A stretch of DNA of 64,000 nt, taken from assembly GCA_947652115.1 (NCBI GenBank), contig OX393572.1:582501-646500 (forward strand), in the 5' to 3' direction. Shown one piece after another: positions 47,848 through 62,800 of this stretch. Source of the DNA: Blastomussa wellsi. Taxonomy: Eukaryota; Cnidaria; Anthozoa; Scleractinia; Plerogyridae. The notes beneath the pieces are model-generated. The model made no database searches. It was not told the DNA's origin and was given only the letters and a program-made list of their open reading frames with translations. The first letter of the stretch is position 1. Every line of letters starts with the position of its first letter. The position numbers and the translations under genes are program-made.

Positions 47848-50800
47848 TCGATGGGAAGTATAACAATATAATTTGGTTTTATCAACTGGATAATGTGAAT
47901 TGGCCACCGTAAAGAGATTCAAGAGCTGACGTTTCGAGCGTTAGCCCTCTGTTTCAAGCAGAGAGCCTAGTACAAGCTAACAAAAGAAATGGATGGCTTT
48001 CTCACTGGTCAGTGAAACCATAACATGAACTAAAAGCCGACAATTATTTTCATTTAAGCTTTCAAAGAAGCTTGCTTTGGGCAAAGAACTTTCAAATGCA
48101 TCTCACAAACCGTCGCACAAACAACGTTGGGTTTAATATCCATGTAACAGCATGCTTTATTATGGCCCCTGACTCTGGCTTCTAACAGATGGCCAACAAG
48201 CCACTTGCATGCAAAGCTATGACAGTCTGCGGCCTTTCCCTTCACCAAGGAAACACGGAAAGCCGTAAAACTCTAGAACAAAAATTTATTTTTCAAATCG
48301 GCACTCTTAATCCTCACGGTATCAACGAACGCTTTTCATTCAACTAATTTATTCCGAAGTTTTCACGTTACCAGGCACCAGCCAATAGCGAAGCTCCATC
48401 TTTCTGTATATAAAGACACACGACGCACAATTCCTTGATTCGCTCCGACGAAGGGCTAACGCTCGAAACGTCAGCACTTGAATCTCTTTACGGTGGCCAA
48501 TTGACATTATCAACCCAGTTGATAAAACCAAATTATATAATCACCGAGAGGTCTCCGCTGCAAAATCATACCGTTAGCAGAAATTCCGAGCCAATGGTTA
48601 CAGACACCACCTGCCCTTGGCTGCAAGGTGACATTTTTTAAAACGCCCTATAGCTTAGAAAATTCTTACAGTTTCTTGCAGTTTAACCTCGTTACTGTTC
48701 ACACACCTCAGTTAACACTGATAACAACGCAAACGCAAGACAGCGAAAAATGCTCAGAATTTCAAAAAGCTTGCGTCTTCGGAAACAAACAAACAATGGC
48801 TACGTCCATGTAGAACAGAACTAAACAGCTTTTCCGTATTCGAGGATTACAGTCTATGCTCGAGCTAAAGATGAGCCTGAAAACTCAAAATTGTGTTTTC
48901 TGTTTTCGCTGCTGTACAAGGGGTCCTACCTTTGAGGTTTATGGATGAAACCCTAGTGTGTGACCATGTATTTTCATGTGGTACTGTTTATTATGCTGTA
49001 CACAGTGGTTCTAACTTTTAAGTCTGAAGACCAAACCCTTGTGTGTGACCATTCAAATGAAAGCTATTAACATAAGCAGTACTTTCATTTATTATGCTGC
49101 ACAAGGTGGCACTAATTTTTAACTTTGAAGATGAAACCCTAGTGTGTAACCATTCAAACGAAAGCTATTGAGCAGTAAATGCAGGTGGTGGTCCTGTTTA
49201 TTATGCTGTACACTGAGCTTGCGTCTGCAGATGAAACTCTGGTGTGTGGCCATTCAAATGAAAGCTATTGAGCAATACTTTCATGTTGTACTGTTTATTA
49301 TGCTGTACAAGGTGGTTCTAACTTTTACGTGTGGACGAAACCCTAGTGTGTGACCATTCAAATGAAAGCTATTGAGCAGTACTTTCGTGTGGTACTGTTT
49401 ATTATGCTGTACAAGGTGGTTCTAACTTTATCGTGTGTGGACGAAGCCCTAGTGTGTGACCATTCAAATGAAAGCTATTGAGCGCAGTTAGTTTCAGGTG
49501 GTGCTGTTTATTGTGCTGTACAGGGGGACCCTCCTGTGATACTATTGTAATAAAAGCCACTCAGCTGTACAAGGTGGTTTGGTGGATCAACCTCAAACAA
49601 GGTTGTTAGTGGATAAAACACGTGTGACTATTCAAACAAATGTTACCGGCGAGTAATCCATTTTTGTGGTTCTGTCCATTATACAAAATGAAGTTTAACT
49701 TAACGAGACAATTCAAACACTTGACCGTTTTTAAATAAACAAAAATTCAGTATGTTCCGCTTCACCACACTCCGGATGACAAATACTCCCTAGCCCTCCA
49801 ACTGCATAGAGATGAAGTTATACAACATTTTAAAAAGTGAATTATATCGCATTAGCTTTTGTGGGACGAAACCAAGAACCAAAACAATGAAACACAATAA
49901 CTGACTTTTCGGTAAATAAACCCACGCTATCGATAGCCGATACTTATCTCACATTATTAATTAAATAGATAAAGAAGTCAAACTATTTCCAAAAATATCC
50001 AAGGAAGAATTTGGCATTAAGTGGTGCAGAAAATTGCGATATGCTTGTGAATTGAAAGATTCGAAATTTCCACCAAGAAAAACATTTCTACCGGGCAGTT
50101 CTAACGGTCAAACTGCAATAGGAGTCCACGTTGCACAGACACTTAATTTCACCAATCATCAGCGAAGCCATTGCACTTAAGATGATTCTATCGCCACCAA
50201 CAGTTATTTGCATGGAGATCAAAGCTTTCAAAAATTCTTTACCTCGACCGCAAGAGGTCTAAGCTGCAACATTTAGGTACAACGAAAAAAACTTGGTATA
50301 AAGACCCATAGAAGGAACACGGATTTCTGCTTAAACGGGAACATTGATCATGTATAGAAAAACATCTTCTGATGTAAGTAGATATAAAGTTTGCAGAAAT
50401 GGAATTTATAAACACAGATAAACACATTATGAATCAAACTACAGGAAATTAGCTGGCCGATGTTTTCTAAATTTCAATTAGCCTTAAAACTGCGAAAACT
50501 CCATCAGCTCACAAATTAAGGCTCCACATTTATTCCCCCAACAAGCATCCAAGGAACTTGCATTCATTATTTCAGAAGCAGCAGTGCACAAATCAACAAA
50601 CTTTTACGTGAAACAGCGTGACCAAGCTCAAAATTCACAAACCACCATCACCTTCGTCATTACCTGGTTCTAGTGTATCTGCAGCGGGGATAGTGGCAGC
50701 TGTAACTTCTCTTAAACACTGCATGCATAAACACACGCTGAGAAGCAGCAAGGGTTGGCCTTTGTATAAACGACGACTTGGCACCAGGCATTAATTATTC

Positions 50801-53800
50801 AAGTAGATTATTTTCATACATACGCATCGATGGTTTTGGCAAAGAAATCCTAATTCTCCCAACCGAATTCTTTTAATGTCATTTGTGATAATTTGGTGGT
50901 TTATCAACAAGTTTGCTCCAGTTGATGACCTCCTTTATTCTCAACACCTGTTAGCTTTACAGTGTATTGAAAGTTTAACGAGATGTTACACGTTGGTCAT
51001 TCTTGGAGTAGTAATAATAAGCAAGCGGCAGAGATGGGAGAAAGGCAGGGAACTAGGGAACGATGGATTAGGGAAATACATATCTGACAATTAACATTTA
51101 TAGAGCGCAAAATGTTATTAAAGTCAGCCAAGACAACGAACGAATGAAGTTATAATATGCAAATGAACGTTATTTTAGGAGTTTATTTAACCACAACTCC
51201 TCGAGTTAGATCCACTTATAAATTAACATTCTTCGGGGTAAAAATAAATAAAAGTTTAGTTGAATTCTTTAGTGGAGAACAGGTGTCACATTGTGGTTAA
51301 CATTTTTTGACTTTTTACGGCTAAATTAATAGAGTTCGTACATGACTTTATAAGTAAACGTATATCAACACAAAGTCACATTTGTCAACTTCAGTATTTT
51401 CTTTATTTTGATCTCCAAATCTATTTTATAACGCAAACCTCAGTTCAGTTACCACGCAACATAACACGAAACAATGCAGAAAATCTGCTGACTAGGCAAG
51501 GTGAAGACTGGAAGTCTGGGTCATAGCTGTTTTTGCGTGACGTCATAACAATTTTACACCTTACTGATATTAAGCAAAGCTTTACTTTAATATATTCAAC
51601 ATAAAAATCTTGAAGAAAATTTTCACTCTGATACAGTCCTCTGTTTAAGGGGAAAAAGTTTGAAATTGGATGATATTTGTGGCAACCAGGATCGTCACCC
51701 CTCTATATGCAACCAATCTTGCCACTTTTTCAGAAAAAAAAAATTTAGACGAGATACTTATTGAAAACAATTATCTAATAGTTCGGAAAGCTATTTTCCG
51801 AACTATTACACTTTGATTTTCAGCACTGACAGCAATTTTGTTATATTTCGTTTACAACCGGCATATTGGTATTCCTTGAGGAAAACCAACATTGATTGGG
51901 ACACGTACTATACGTATACACAGACTTCCAGTTTGGTCCAAAAGTTACTTTCTACCTACTCCACAATATATATGCCTCTTGGTGTTGTGTTTACAAGAAA
52001 CCCTATATTTTCGTTCTAAACGTTCCTATGTATGCGGCACATACTACTGAGGCCGTCTAAATGTTCGCGCGAGTTTTCCAATTGTTTATACTCTACTCGA
52101 GTCGTCAGAATAGTGCCAACTGTCATAACAACGTGGTAACTGGACTGAGAACTCGAAAAATATCATCGATCATTTAACAACTTGTAACAATAAATGTACA
52201 ACAGAATTATTATAATAAATTATCATGATAATTATGACACCTTGCGTTTTTAAGGGTTTATTTGTCAGAGCCACACAGTACGAGTTTTTTTTGTCATTCG
52301 TAATGTTAGGCTTTTAAGTTGAAAAGTAACATCTTAACAAATTCGATATCGTCAAATCCCGCAAACAACTCCAGGAATTTTAAAATCTCGCCAAGAGGTT
52401 TAGAAGGGGATAGGTTATCAGTGCATGAAAAAGGTTAAACTCCAGTATAACAGGATCGTTTCCAAATAATCCAAATAAATTGGATATTTTAATATATTTC
52501 TTTATGCCAGTGGAGCTAATTTTGATCACTAAGATCCTGTTAAAGAATGTATTTAGTAAAGAGTTACTGGACGGAGGTTGAGAACTGATTTCTTAGAGTA
52601 ATTACCATTTTTTTATTTGTTTATTTGCAGTTAAAGTCATGACGACTGTTTAAATCAGATAATCAAAACAAAAAAAAAAAACACGGCAAGGGCTGGTGAA
52701 CAACTGCAAGACCCAGAAAATAACGATTTCAAATAAATTCAATGGGTGACAGTGGCACACACGAAGGTTTAAATTAAACTTCATGTGCAACAAGATGCAA
52801 AACGAAATATAAAAAACAAAGATTAATTTCAATAAATTGTAACAACATTATATATTCTGGAGTAAGTCAATCAACCTATATAAAAGGATCAGCTGGTATC
52901 GACCGATACGAAAAACTAGTAAAAATATAAAAATTAAAAAACAAAAAAAACCTATGATACCAAAAAATTTATATCAAAAAAAGAGAGAAACTGTGTGCAG
53001 AAATAACCGTGAGAATTTGACGTTACCAATCACGACAAATAAACACGGATGAATACAAAATGCAAAGGAAAATATCAAAAAAAGTCGAATAGGTAGAACG
53101 AAGATTAATCTTACACTGTGCAGTGTTTACCTAACGGAGCTCCGGGTTAAACCTAAACTAATGGTAATCACAGTTTATGTTCCAGTGGAATACTTGATCA
53201 GCTCAGAAACATGACTAATGCGCGAGAAATGGCTAACGACGTCCCAGAGTGAACCTCAACAAGAAAACAGACTTAGAATAACAATTAAAAAACAAGACGT
53301 TGTATGTTTAACAAAAGATGCACTGTGTAGCCGGGAGAACTACAAATTGTAGACACAACACGACTGGAAATGAGGAGGATAAGCTCTTAACGAACTTGAC
53401 CTTAGTTGCAGCGTTTGTGTGAGGACGGACTGACTGGCTGGCTGACAAATGAACCCCTCCAAACTTGAACAAATAACTCAAATAAATAGATGTAACAATT
53501 TGCGAAATTCGAGAGCCATGCATAAAATCTATCTGTACAACCAAGGTAAATCGTATTACGGAAAATTTAAAAAATAAAAATATTCATGTAACATTATTAG
53601 TCAATTTGGCTGAAGAGCTCATGGTCCGTGTAAACAGGTCAAATAGATTGATCTTGAAATGAGTTCTACATATCCTGTGAAAAGTCTTTTGTTTCTGTGT
53701 AAATAAACAGAATTACACCTCTTTAACATATACATTGTCATGCTTTGTCGAAAGAAGACCTTATCTAAAATATTTCTTGTTTCCTTTGATTTCGTTTTAT

Positions 53801-56800
53801 TTATCGAAACGAATTCAATACTTTCATGCGATGGAACCTTGTAGCCTGAACCTTGTAAATCCTTGTAAAGTCCTTAAATTCTCATATATTACTATCAAAT
53901 GAAAGCTATTGAGCCGTACTTTCATGAGGTACTGTTTATTATGCTGTACAAGGTGGTTCTAACTTTTAAGTCAGTGGATGTAACCCTAGTGTGTGACCAT
54001 TCACATGAAAGCTATTGGGCAGTACTTTCATGTGGTACTGTTTATTATGCTGTGCAAGGTGGTTCTAACTTTTAAGTCTTTGGATGTAACCCTAATGTGT
54101 GACCATTTAAATGAAAGATATTGAACGGTTCTTTCATGTGGTCGTGTTTGTTTGTACATAAAAATAAATTTTTCGGGCGTTACTCTTTTAACTTAACAGT
54201 ACCACGAGGAGGCTTTACCTTCTCTAGTACTACTACTCCCATCAGGTGGCAGTGAGCCTGCGGTATCTCCACTGCTCTCGTACCAGTTATCCAGCGGATA
54301 CAGGACTGTGTCTGGATTCTCAACAGGTTGTAATGAGTGACGTATTATCGAGCGTAGTCTCTCGTTATCTTTGATTTCTGAAAAGTATAATCCAGGACAT
54401 TGCTATTATCGTTTGGGAATGGGTCCACTGGAGATGTTCTGGAGACGGATGAAACAAAGAAAATTAAAATAAATAGTTTTTCTTACCTGATACAAAGTTG
54501 CCAGTAGCGGAAAACACGAACTCCACTTTACATCCATCAGGAAACCTTCTATCTGTTTGAAAATAACGATGATAGCAAGACAGTAGCTTCTCAGATGCCA
54601 TATACCACCCCAACACTACCCACCGCACCCTAACCCTCCCCACCCTACACCACACTACACATGTATCACCCCCTCTCCACTGCGCCCCAACCCACCCCAC
54701 CCTACACCACACCATGTGTGTGCCATCTTTTTATAATCTCGTTTCAAGGTGAAAAAGCTTTAGACTTCAATGCTCAAAAATGTGTGCAATATTCATTCTT
54801 TTCATAATTCATTTCACGTAACACCTGTTTTCTGCCATAACATACATACCTTTACAAGCGTCATCCAGTTCAGTCTTGTCTAACACTAAGCCATGATCTG
54901 TTATTGCACCTGTGTGGAACTGACATCTAAAAATAATATCGCGGCCCGATGACAGTGTGTTCTTGTGGTAACACTTGATCTGCGGAAAACAAAAAAAAAC
55001 AAAAACAAAAACAAACAAAACCTATCAGTTAGCGTAACCTTTTGGTCGTTACAAGTCTGTTATTACAAGAAATGAACTCGTAAAAAGCCTTGAATACAAC
55101 CTTGTAAACAATACCATGTGAAAGTACTTCTTTTGATTAACACAAAACCAAGTTTAAATTACCAGGACGTCTCCACGAAGTATGAGTCCTCCTTCAATGG
55201 TGATACAAATTCTCTCCATGTCTGGTGTTACGTGGCTAAAAATCAAATTAAAACTTTAATGAGATAGTTTAAATACTATTCTCCTTTGCAGCGATTACTT
55301 GGTTCATCAAACAACACAAACAGTACTTCTCCATCAGGAGACTGGAGAGAGGTGCTGCGTGAAACACAACAACAGACTGAATCACATGCTACTGTAACAT
55401 TATACAGGAGCCAGAGAAAGTACATTGTAGAATGCTACCATTGAGGACTCCACGTGATCTACAGAAACCTTGATAACCCCAATGCAGTCCAAGGAACAAG
55501 TGCCACTTTTGGCAAATCTCCGTTGAAGGAAAATCAAAACTAGCGTAAGATCTCGTGAATACACCGAAAGTATACAGGAGACTATACAGGTGCATGTGGC
55601 TGAAAACGATCTGACTACTTCATCATCCATGATAGAATGTGTTTTGAACAGTACTTACAAAACTCCTGACGTGTAAATGAGTTTCAACCCATCATATACT
55701 CGTAAGAATGGCTTGCAACCTTTGTACAAAGAAATAAAAAGTTCAAACAATAACATCCTGGTATAACACACTTTGCTACGCTTGAGAAGTAACATTTATG
55801 ATTGGAAATAACAGTAGGTTTTACATTATACGTTAATTAATATATATTCTCACCATCTCGGGTATCAAAGCTAGGTATTCCATGGATAATAATATGATGA
55901 AGGAAGATAGGACTGAAAAGAAACATTGAACAAGATAATAATGATGTTACATATAATAATAAAGAAACTACCAGAAATATTATGTTAAAATTCTATTTAT
56001 TTGGTAAACTGCCTGGATGTAATTGATGACTTACTCTGTGTTAAGTTTGACCTTTCCATCTAAATAATCACTAAAATAGTGCACATATCTGCAATCACAA
56101 CAAAGAACTTAAGTTAGTCCCAAAAACCTACCTTCTCTAACTCATTAATAATTCATCAAGTTAAAGAAAATCATAACCGTGAAGGAGGTTTGGATACCCG
56201 ATCTTAATTAGCATACATTTTGACGATTTTATTTCTCCGTTTACTCCTTGGTTTTTCTTTCTATTGAGAAGATATATCAAACACTTGAGACAGTGTTTCA
56301 TCGGCTATCCAAACACCTCGAAGTTTGTTAAAAATACTCCACTGTGTATCGTATTTTCAGCTCTCTTCTTGGTGTTTGGAAATGTGATGAAACAGTGTCC
56401 CTCGTGTTTGATCACTTTGTCGAGTGTTTCATCACATTTCCAGACACCTCAAAGTTCATCAAAAATACTCCACTGTATGTACACTGTTTTTAATGTTTGA
56501 TACATTTACACAAATAACCATTTAGAAGGAATCTGCATCTTTACAGCACTGCTTGAAGGGCTAACTGACCTTCTCTGTGATGGTTGCGTGACTCCTCCCA
56601 AACTGTCATCATAGAATCTTTTCATAGCAAACCAGTCAAGGGCAGCTTGAGGACTAATTCAGGTAAACAATAACCCATGAGTAAACAGCCACATTTTGGC
56701 AAAGACAAAGAAGAGATTGAATATTTCCCTGCATAATCTGTATCTGTGGGAGACACGGTGGTCTAATGGTTACAAAGCACTCTTGAGTCCTGGTGAGTGC

Positions 56801-59800
56801 ACTGCATTGTGTTATTGGGAAGACACTTTACTCTCACAGTGCCTCTCTCCGCCCAGGTGTAATGGATACCAGCAACATGATGCTGGGGGGAACCCTAGGA
56901 TGGACTAGAATCTCATCCGGGGGGAGTAGAATTCCTCCTAGCTGCTTCTTGGTAAGGAAACCAGGATAAGCTCCAGCCTGATTGGCCACTAGGCTCGACT
57001 TAGGGAGACTTTACCTTCACCACAATCTGTATAAGGTTGTTCAATTCCTACCTAGAGCAGATCTTGCTAAAATGCATGTATGCTGCAATGACAACACCAG
57101 TTCTTCCTTTACCTCCCTGAAATAATAACACAACCATTTTAAAAATTCTTCCTTCTCATTACTGATCACTTTTGGTTTCTTACAGTAATTTTTTTAATTC
57201 AGCAGTACATCAAGACAATGTCCCCTAACTTCAGTACAGTGTTCAGAACAGTTAACAGAAAATTAAATCAACAAAAACTTAGAAACGTTAAGGAAACCAT
57301 AAGCAGCTTTAGCACAGTTACTGTTAATAATATTACCTACATCTCTGCACGCTTTGCAGGCCTCTGATGCAGGCATATTTTAGACTGACTAATGTAATGA
57401 AATTTAGAAACCTTGAGGGGAGCGAAAATCTGGTCAAACAACAGGAAACACAGCCACATAGATAGGGGTACTAGTCTGTGAGTGATTACTGTAGCATTTG
57501 TATGACCCAAAAGAAAATCTGTAGACAATATGTAGTTTTTAAACTTTCCTGTAGTTTTTAAACTTTTTCAACAAACCTTGCAGTGGACAACTACTACATG
57601 GTTAGGGTCAGTCTTAAGCCATGAATCAATTGATTTAATTATGCTGCAAAACAAACAAGAATAAAAATTTAATACTTTTATACCCAAGAACATTATTCAC
57701 ATTAACTGAAAGCCTCAAAGTTTATATTTGCTGTTGAGGTTACAAGCCAGCTATTTAATTCTGTTCCACTGAGATGCGTGGTTTCTTGGATTTCCGAATT
57801 TCTGGATGTCCACATAGATACATAGTAGTTACTAGTTTTAGTAACCTTTATTGGCGTGAAAATTGGTATGAATGGTTTCACCTGGAACAAAGTATGAAGG
57901 TTTTTCTTAGCTAAGCAGCAGAGTATTGCTAAACATTCTGCATGGCTGAGAAATTTCCAATCTGTAAAACAAAATGTTAGGAAAACTCATTTTGTGCAGT
58001 TTACCTGCATAGTCTCTCTAGAGGTGGAGCTAAGTGGTCAGGCCAACCAAAATCTAACACCTAGCACAAAAAATAATGAATTAATCATAATATGCTGTGT
58101 TGTGTGAGCTTTCGTGTAGGATATTTATACAATGTTCAAACCTGTCAGCACCGGCAAGGAATAAAGTAACAGCATTATTGAAAATTGCCCCTTCCTGGGA
58201 GGGGTGGGAGAGATTGTTGGAACACATTCAGTCCAAGCCATTGAGAAGTGCCCTCAAAATGCGTGAATGCAGTGTCAAGAGTTGCTCTGCGGCTGCTTCA
58301 GTTGATCGACATGTACCTATGCGAGTGCACTGGACTGGACATGAAAACATCCAGTTGACACAGACCAACCAGTCAGCTTCATTAGAATGGTAAGTAGTCT
58401 AATTTAAAAACATATGACAAATTCAATTATTTTGAGGGGGGTTGGGCATTACCGAGAAACATTCCTGCACAAGAAAAAGTGACCAAAATATATCATGCAA
58501 AAGTAACAAATGCAGAGAGATGGGGAAAAAAATTCCTGCATAACCTGCCCTAGCTCCCCAGCCACACCACACCCTGCCCCCCCCACTCCAAAAATAATAA
58601 CAATAATGATCTGTCCCTAAAAATAAAGATCAGGCTAGTTGACTTAAAAACATAACATGTAAGTCTGAAAAATGCATCAATTACCTGGTGATTTAGTTTG
58701 GATATGTCATATCTTCTTTCAGATAAATTAAAAACCTGAAACACATAGTCAAAGAAGTTATAGAGATAACAATTTACACATTACATCTCAGTGATGTTCA
58801 TGAAGTTCCCGTAAAACTACACACCCCAAAGTAATTCCCTTCCTAATTTGAAAATTAATTCTCCTTCTAATCAATTACCATCACTCATATACTGTATAGA
58901 ACTTGTGAGAATTTGATATTATACTTCATTAAAAGCTGCTCTATGATATATTGCATTTCCTGAGTTTTGATTAGTTGAGAGGCAATGGTATATGAGCTCA
59001 TATACCATTGACCTACCAAAAAGGTATGTGTACGCGTAGAAGAATGCATTTTTGCAAGGTTTGTACAATATTTTTGGGGCGTTTTTAATAAAACAATTAT
59101 TCCACTTGCGCTTGTTGGATATGAGATGGATATAGCCAACGAGATGCGTCCATCTCATATCCAATGCGCGCTTGTGGAATAATTGTTAAATATACTATGC
59201 TCATATCACACTCTTACCATGTACTTATCTTGATGGTTTGTCTGAAGCATTTTCGCCACTTCTCTCAAGTTATTTCTGTAAGTCGTTTCAAGCCCAGATC
59301 CAGGAAATGACATTGCTGCATTCCAGAAGAATTGAATTATATCAGAACCTGACTTCTTAAACCCTCAGTTTATCAAACCTACTGCAAACAAAGGTCATTT
59401 CCTTTAGATTTATTGCCATTTCTCAAGTCTCTAACTGCTGAATTTTCCAGTCAATTGTTACTTACCCTTGGGGTTACAGAAATTATTGTTCCATAATTAT
59501 TGTAATAACCGCAATAAATATTAAAGGCACCAAATCAAAGTTCTGCATGAGCTATTATCTGTTCGGTATATATCACTAGCACTGTAAGCGATGGTGATAA
59601 CAGTGTTAATTTACAATTAGGGGTGACTATCGAGGTCATTTTGACTATTGCGATAATATTGCTGCGATAGTTAAAATTATATTGCAATAGTATTGCGATA
59701 GTAGTGATACTATTGCTATACTATTCCGATAGCGACATTTTGTTTAGAGCAATGGCAAATCGAATGTCGCAATGCTTCCTAGAGGGGGGTCAACAAAATC

Positions 59801-62800
59801 TTTTTCTGCCATTTTGAATGTGGGCAAGAGCCTGGATAGAAGTTTAGAAAACAAACATGGCGGACCAAGTCAGGGAAGTTTGTTTTGGCGTAAAATTGTC
59901 CTTTGAACTCAGAATAACGAACAGCACAGACAGACAAGAACAAAAGAGGAATTTCTTTATTTAAGGAAGGCACTAAAGGCAATCATTCAAAAACAATTGT
60001 AACTATCGATATTTTATGAAACTATCGCGATTATTATCGACAGTTAAACTTGCTATCAGAATGTATTGCTATCGGAACACTTACAATCGCGATGCATCGA
60101 TAGTTCAATGTATCATTTACACCCCTATTTACAATTAAAGCTTACCTATAATTCTGTCTGTTATGTATGTTAAGTCAAGATCAAAATGCTCATCAACATG
60201 CCGCACTCTGTTTCTAAAAGGTCAACAAAATCAAACACATTACAACACAGACATAGATAGTGCAGGGTGACATGTGATATTGTGACCAAAACCTTTCTTA
60301 TTAATTATACATACAAAATGTTTAGCAAATTTCATTGAATACAAATTCTCATGTAAATTAAATAATAAAAATTTATTCCTAAAAAAAACTTTGATTGTAC
60401 AAAATGTACCTTGATACCCTATGTCGAACATGGTGGCATATGTTTGTGACAAGGTTTTTGGGTGACGATGGTACTGATCGCTGAAATGTAAAAAAAAAAA
60501 AATAATTACTTCGCAATAAATGGTTTAAATATGAATCAATATATAAACCCTTGTCCTCTTGTGATAAAGCGCATTTGGGTTGAACGAAAATAATTTGCAC
60601 AAATTATTTTATAAAACTGTATAAATTATGATAATTAACTAGTAAATAATACTCACATTTTTTCTACCAATTTCATCACCTGGTAATGTCTAGAAGATAA
60701 AACATGTTGAATGTGTTGGTACAGACCTTGCAAACAGAGCGTTACTGTCACAGGGACAGCCATCACAAGACATACTACAATTTCTCTATACACCTACAAT
60801 GGGTGACAAAAGTGGTTGTGACAATTGACTGAATCGAGTGCTAATTGCAACATTTCACTTATTCCATTTCAAATCCTGTTTACATTGAGAGCCGCCCCCA
60901 CTTCCCCTTTTCAATGTTGCACAGGAAAGAAGCAAGTTCTAGCGACAGGAAATCCAACATTGTTTTGGGGGGGTGGGGAGGGGGTGTATCGTACAGTTTA
61001 CGGGGAAATGAGCCTTAAGTACTCCAAAAGGGCAAAATGTTTCAACACTTTTGTCGCTCATTGTAGGTTGGGTTTATTTCACCCCTAATTTTCTCCGAGA
61101 GTCAAACTTTAATGGGTCTTTGGATGAAACATTTTACACAATGTATGTAAAAACTCAAATGAGAAAAGGATTTAAAGTGGTGCTGCTTTTGGGGGGTACT
61201 AAAGGTATTTGGTTGAGAATATTTTTCCAGGAAATGAGTTTGGGTACTAACTGTGAAAAAGATTAAAAGGTAAAATGGCAAATCAATTACCTTGTATTTA
61301 TTGTGTGTTGAGCTTACAGAACCCTGCCGCAAACACTGCCCTTTAACCTGAAAAAAAATCATATTGCATTCTATTTTAAAATTAAAACTAATAAAGTGCG
61401 ACTGCAAAGATAATTGATCACTGCTGTCACTTGAAATCAGTTTCTAGAGCATTAAATGGCCAGGAATAGTCCATTACAGGTCATCCCCCCTATGGGCAGA
61501 TGGGTTTAAGAGAAAGCTGGGGTTAGGAGGCAGCGTGGCGGCGTGGTTACAGCATTCAGGCAGCCTGGACCGAGCAAATTGGCTGGCTGTTAACAAGACT
61601 TAGCCATGACTTTACCCGGCTGTTTTCATTTTCTCTATTGACCACTTTCACATTACCCATAATACACCTTGTTTGCCCCCCAAAATTTTGCAAAACCTTT
61701 GTTTCCCAATTCTCCTGAGTATTACAGTCGTCCCAAGAGAATCTGAAGACAATGCTTAATATGCAAAATTTTTGGGGGGCAAACAAGGTGTATTATGGGC
61801 AATGCGAAAATGGCGAATTTACTTTCTTTTATAAATAGCACCTGTACTCTAAATAATTTTTGAAAATTATTATTATTATTGTTGTTATGATTGTTATTAT
61901 GATTATGTTACGATTATTATTTAAGCTAGACTTTTCTCATCACCTCGCCTTTAATACTGTACTTAATAGTATTTTTAAATTTTAATTAATAGTCACTAAA
62001 TTTAGTGTAAATAGTTTATTTGAGTTGTGAATAACAGGTTATTTTATTATTATTATCATTATTAGTTATTATTATTATTATTTATTATTATTATTACTCT
62101 TTTTAAATTATAACATTGTCCCCATATGCATACACTCTTAAGATTTGCATCATGTTGTTTACAGTACTTCCCATAAACCAGTCTGAATCAAGAACACCGT
62201 CATCATCATCATCATCATATCCTTTTCACTCAATATAGTGTTGCATTAAAGGAGAGCGAGCTAAAATTTTCAAATTCATCATTTGCAATCCATGTCAATC
62301 TTTCCCAACATTGGCCATCCTTCTTTTTTGCCTGGTTAATAATCATCTCATTGGGGTTTTTTTACTTAATAATAAACTATTATTTAGAGGTTTCTTTCAT
62401 TTTAAGGGGAATTCAGTCCATCACAAAAATGACAGAGCTCCTTTAAGTGCACAGAACTAAAACATGAATAAGAGGAAACCTTAACTGGTGCTTACCATTC
62501 TCTCACACTTATCATGGCAATGAAAATTGCAAACTGCAAGTAAATAGAAATAACAACTAAATTGAGCTTTTGGAATTATTGAATCATGTAGCTTCAAGTA
62601 AGTGTCTGTAGCCTGACAGATGCACAATAAATGGGTTCAAACTAGTTTATTCTCAATGCACTTAATATATATATGTTGTGGTTTAATTTTATCTTTGGTT
62701 TCAAGTTTTTAAACCAGTTTGATTTTCATTTCTCATTGTCTCGTGTTGATTAGCATAATCTGAAACAAAGGGAAATCAACATCAAACTGGTTTAAGTCTT

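Larger units (their letters stand above)
35132..54218. other. Large tensin intron (~19 kb), no other gene resolved
   Basis: Bounded by an in-phase exon pair. I found no exon block that reads convincingly on either strand, and the longest frames are 60-110 codons with no family features. It holds the ~105-bp minisatellite in several places, MITEs, a SINE fragment, fold-back arms and G-rich runs (about 45258-45290). Alternative first exons of shorter tensin forms could lie here unseen. Confidence 0.6.

Noticed and set aside
48925..49570. CRISPR-like regular repeats
   Set aside because: Units are about 105 bp with no distinct spacers, in a eukaryotic intron; this is a minisatellite.
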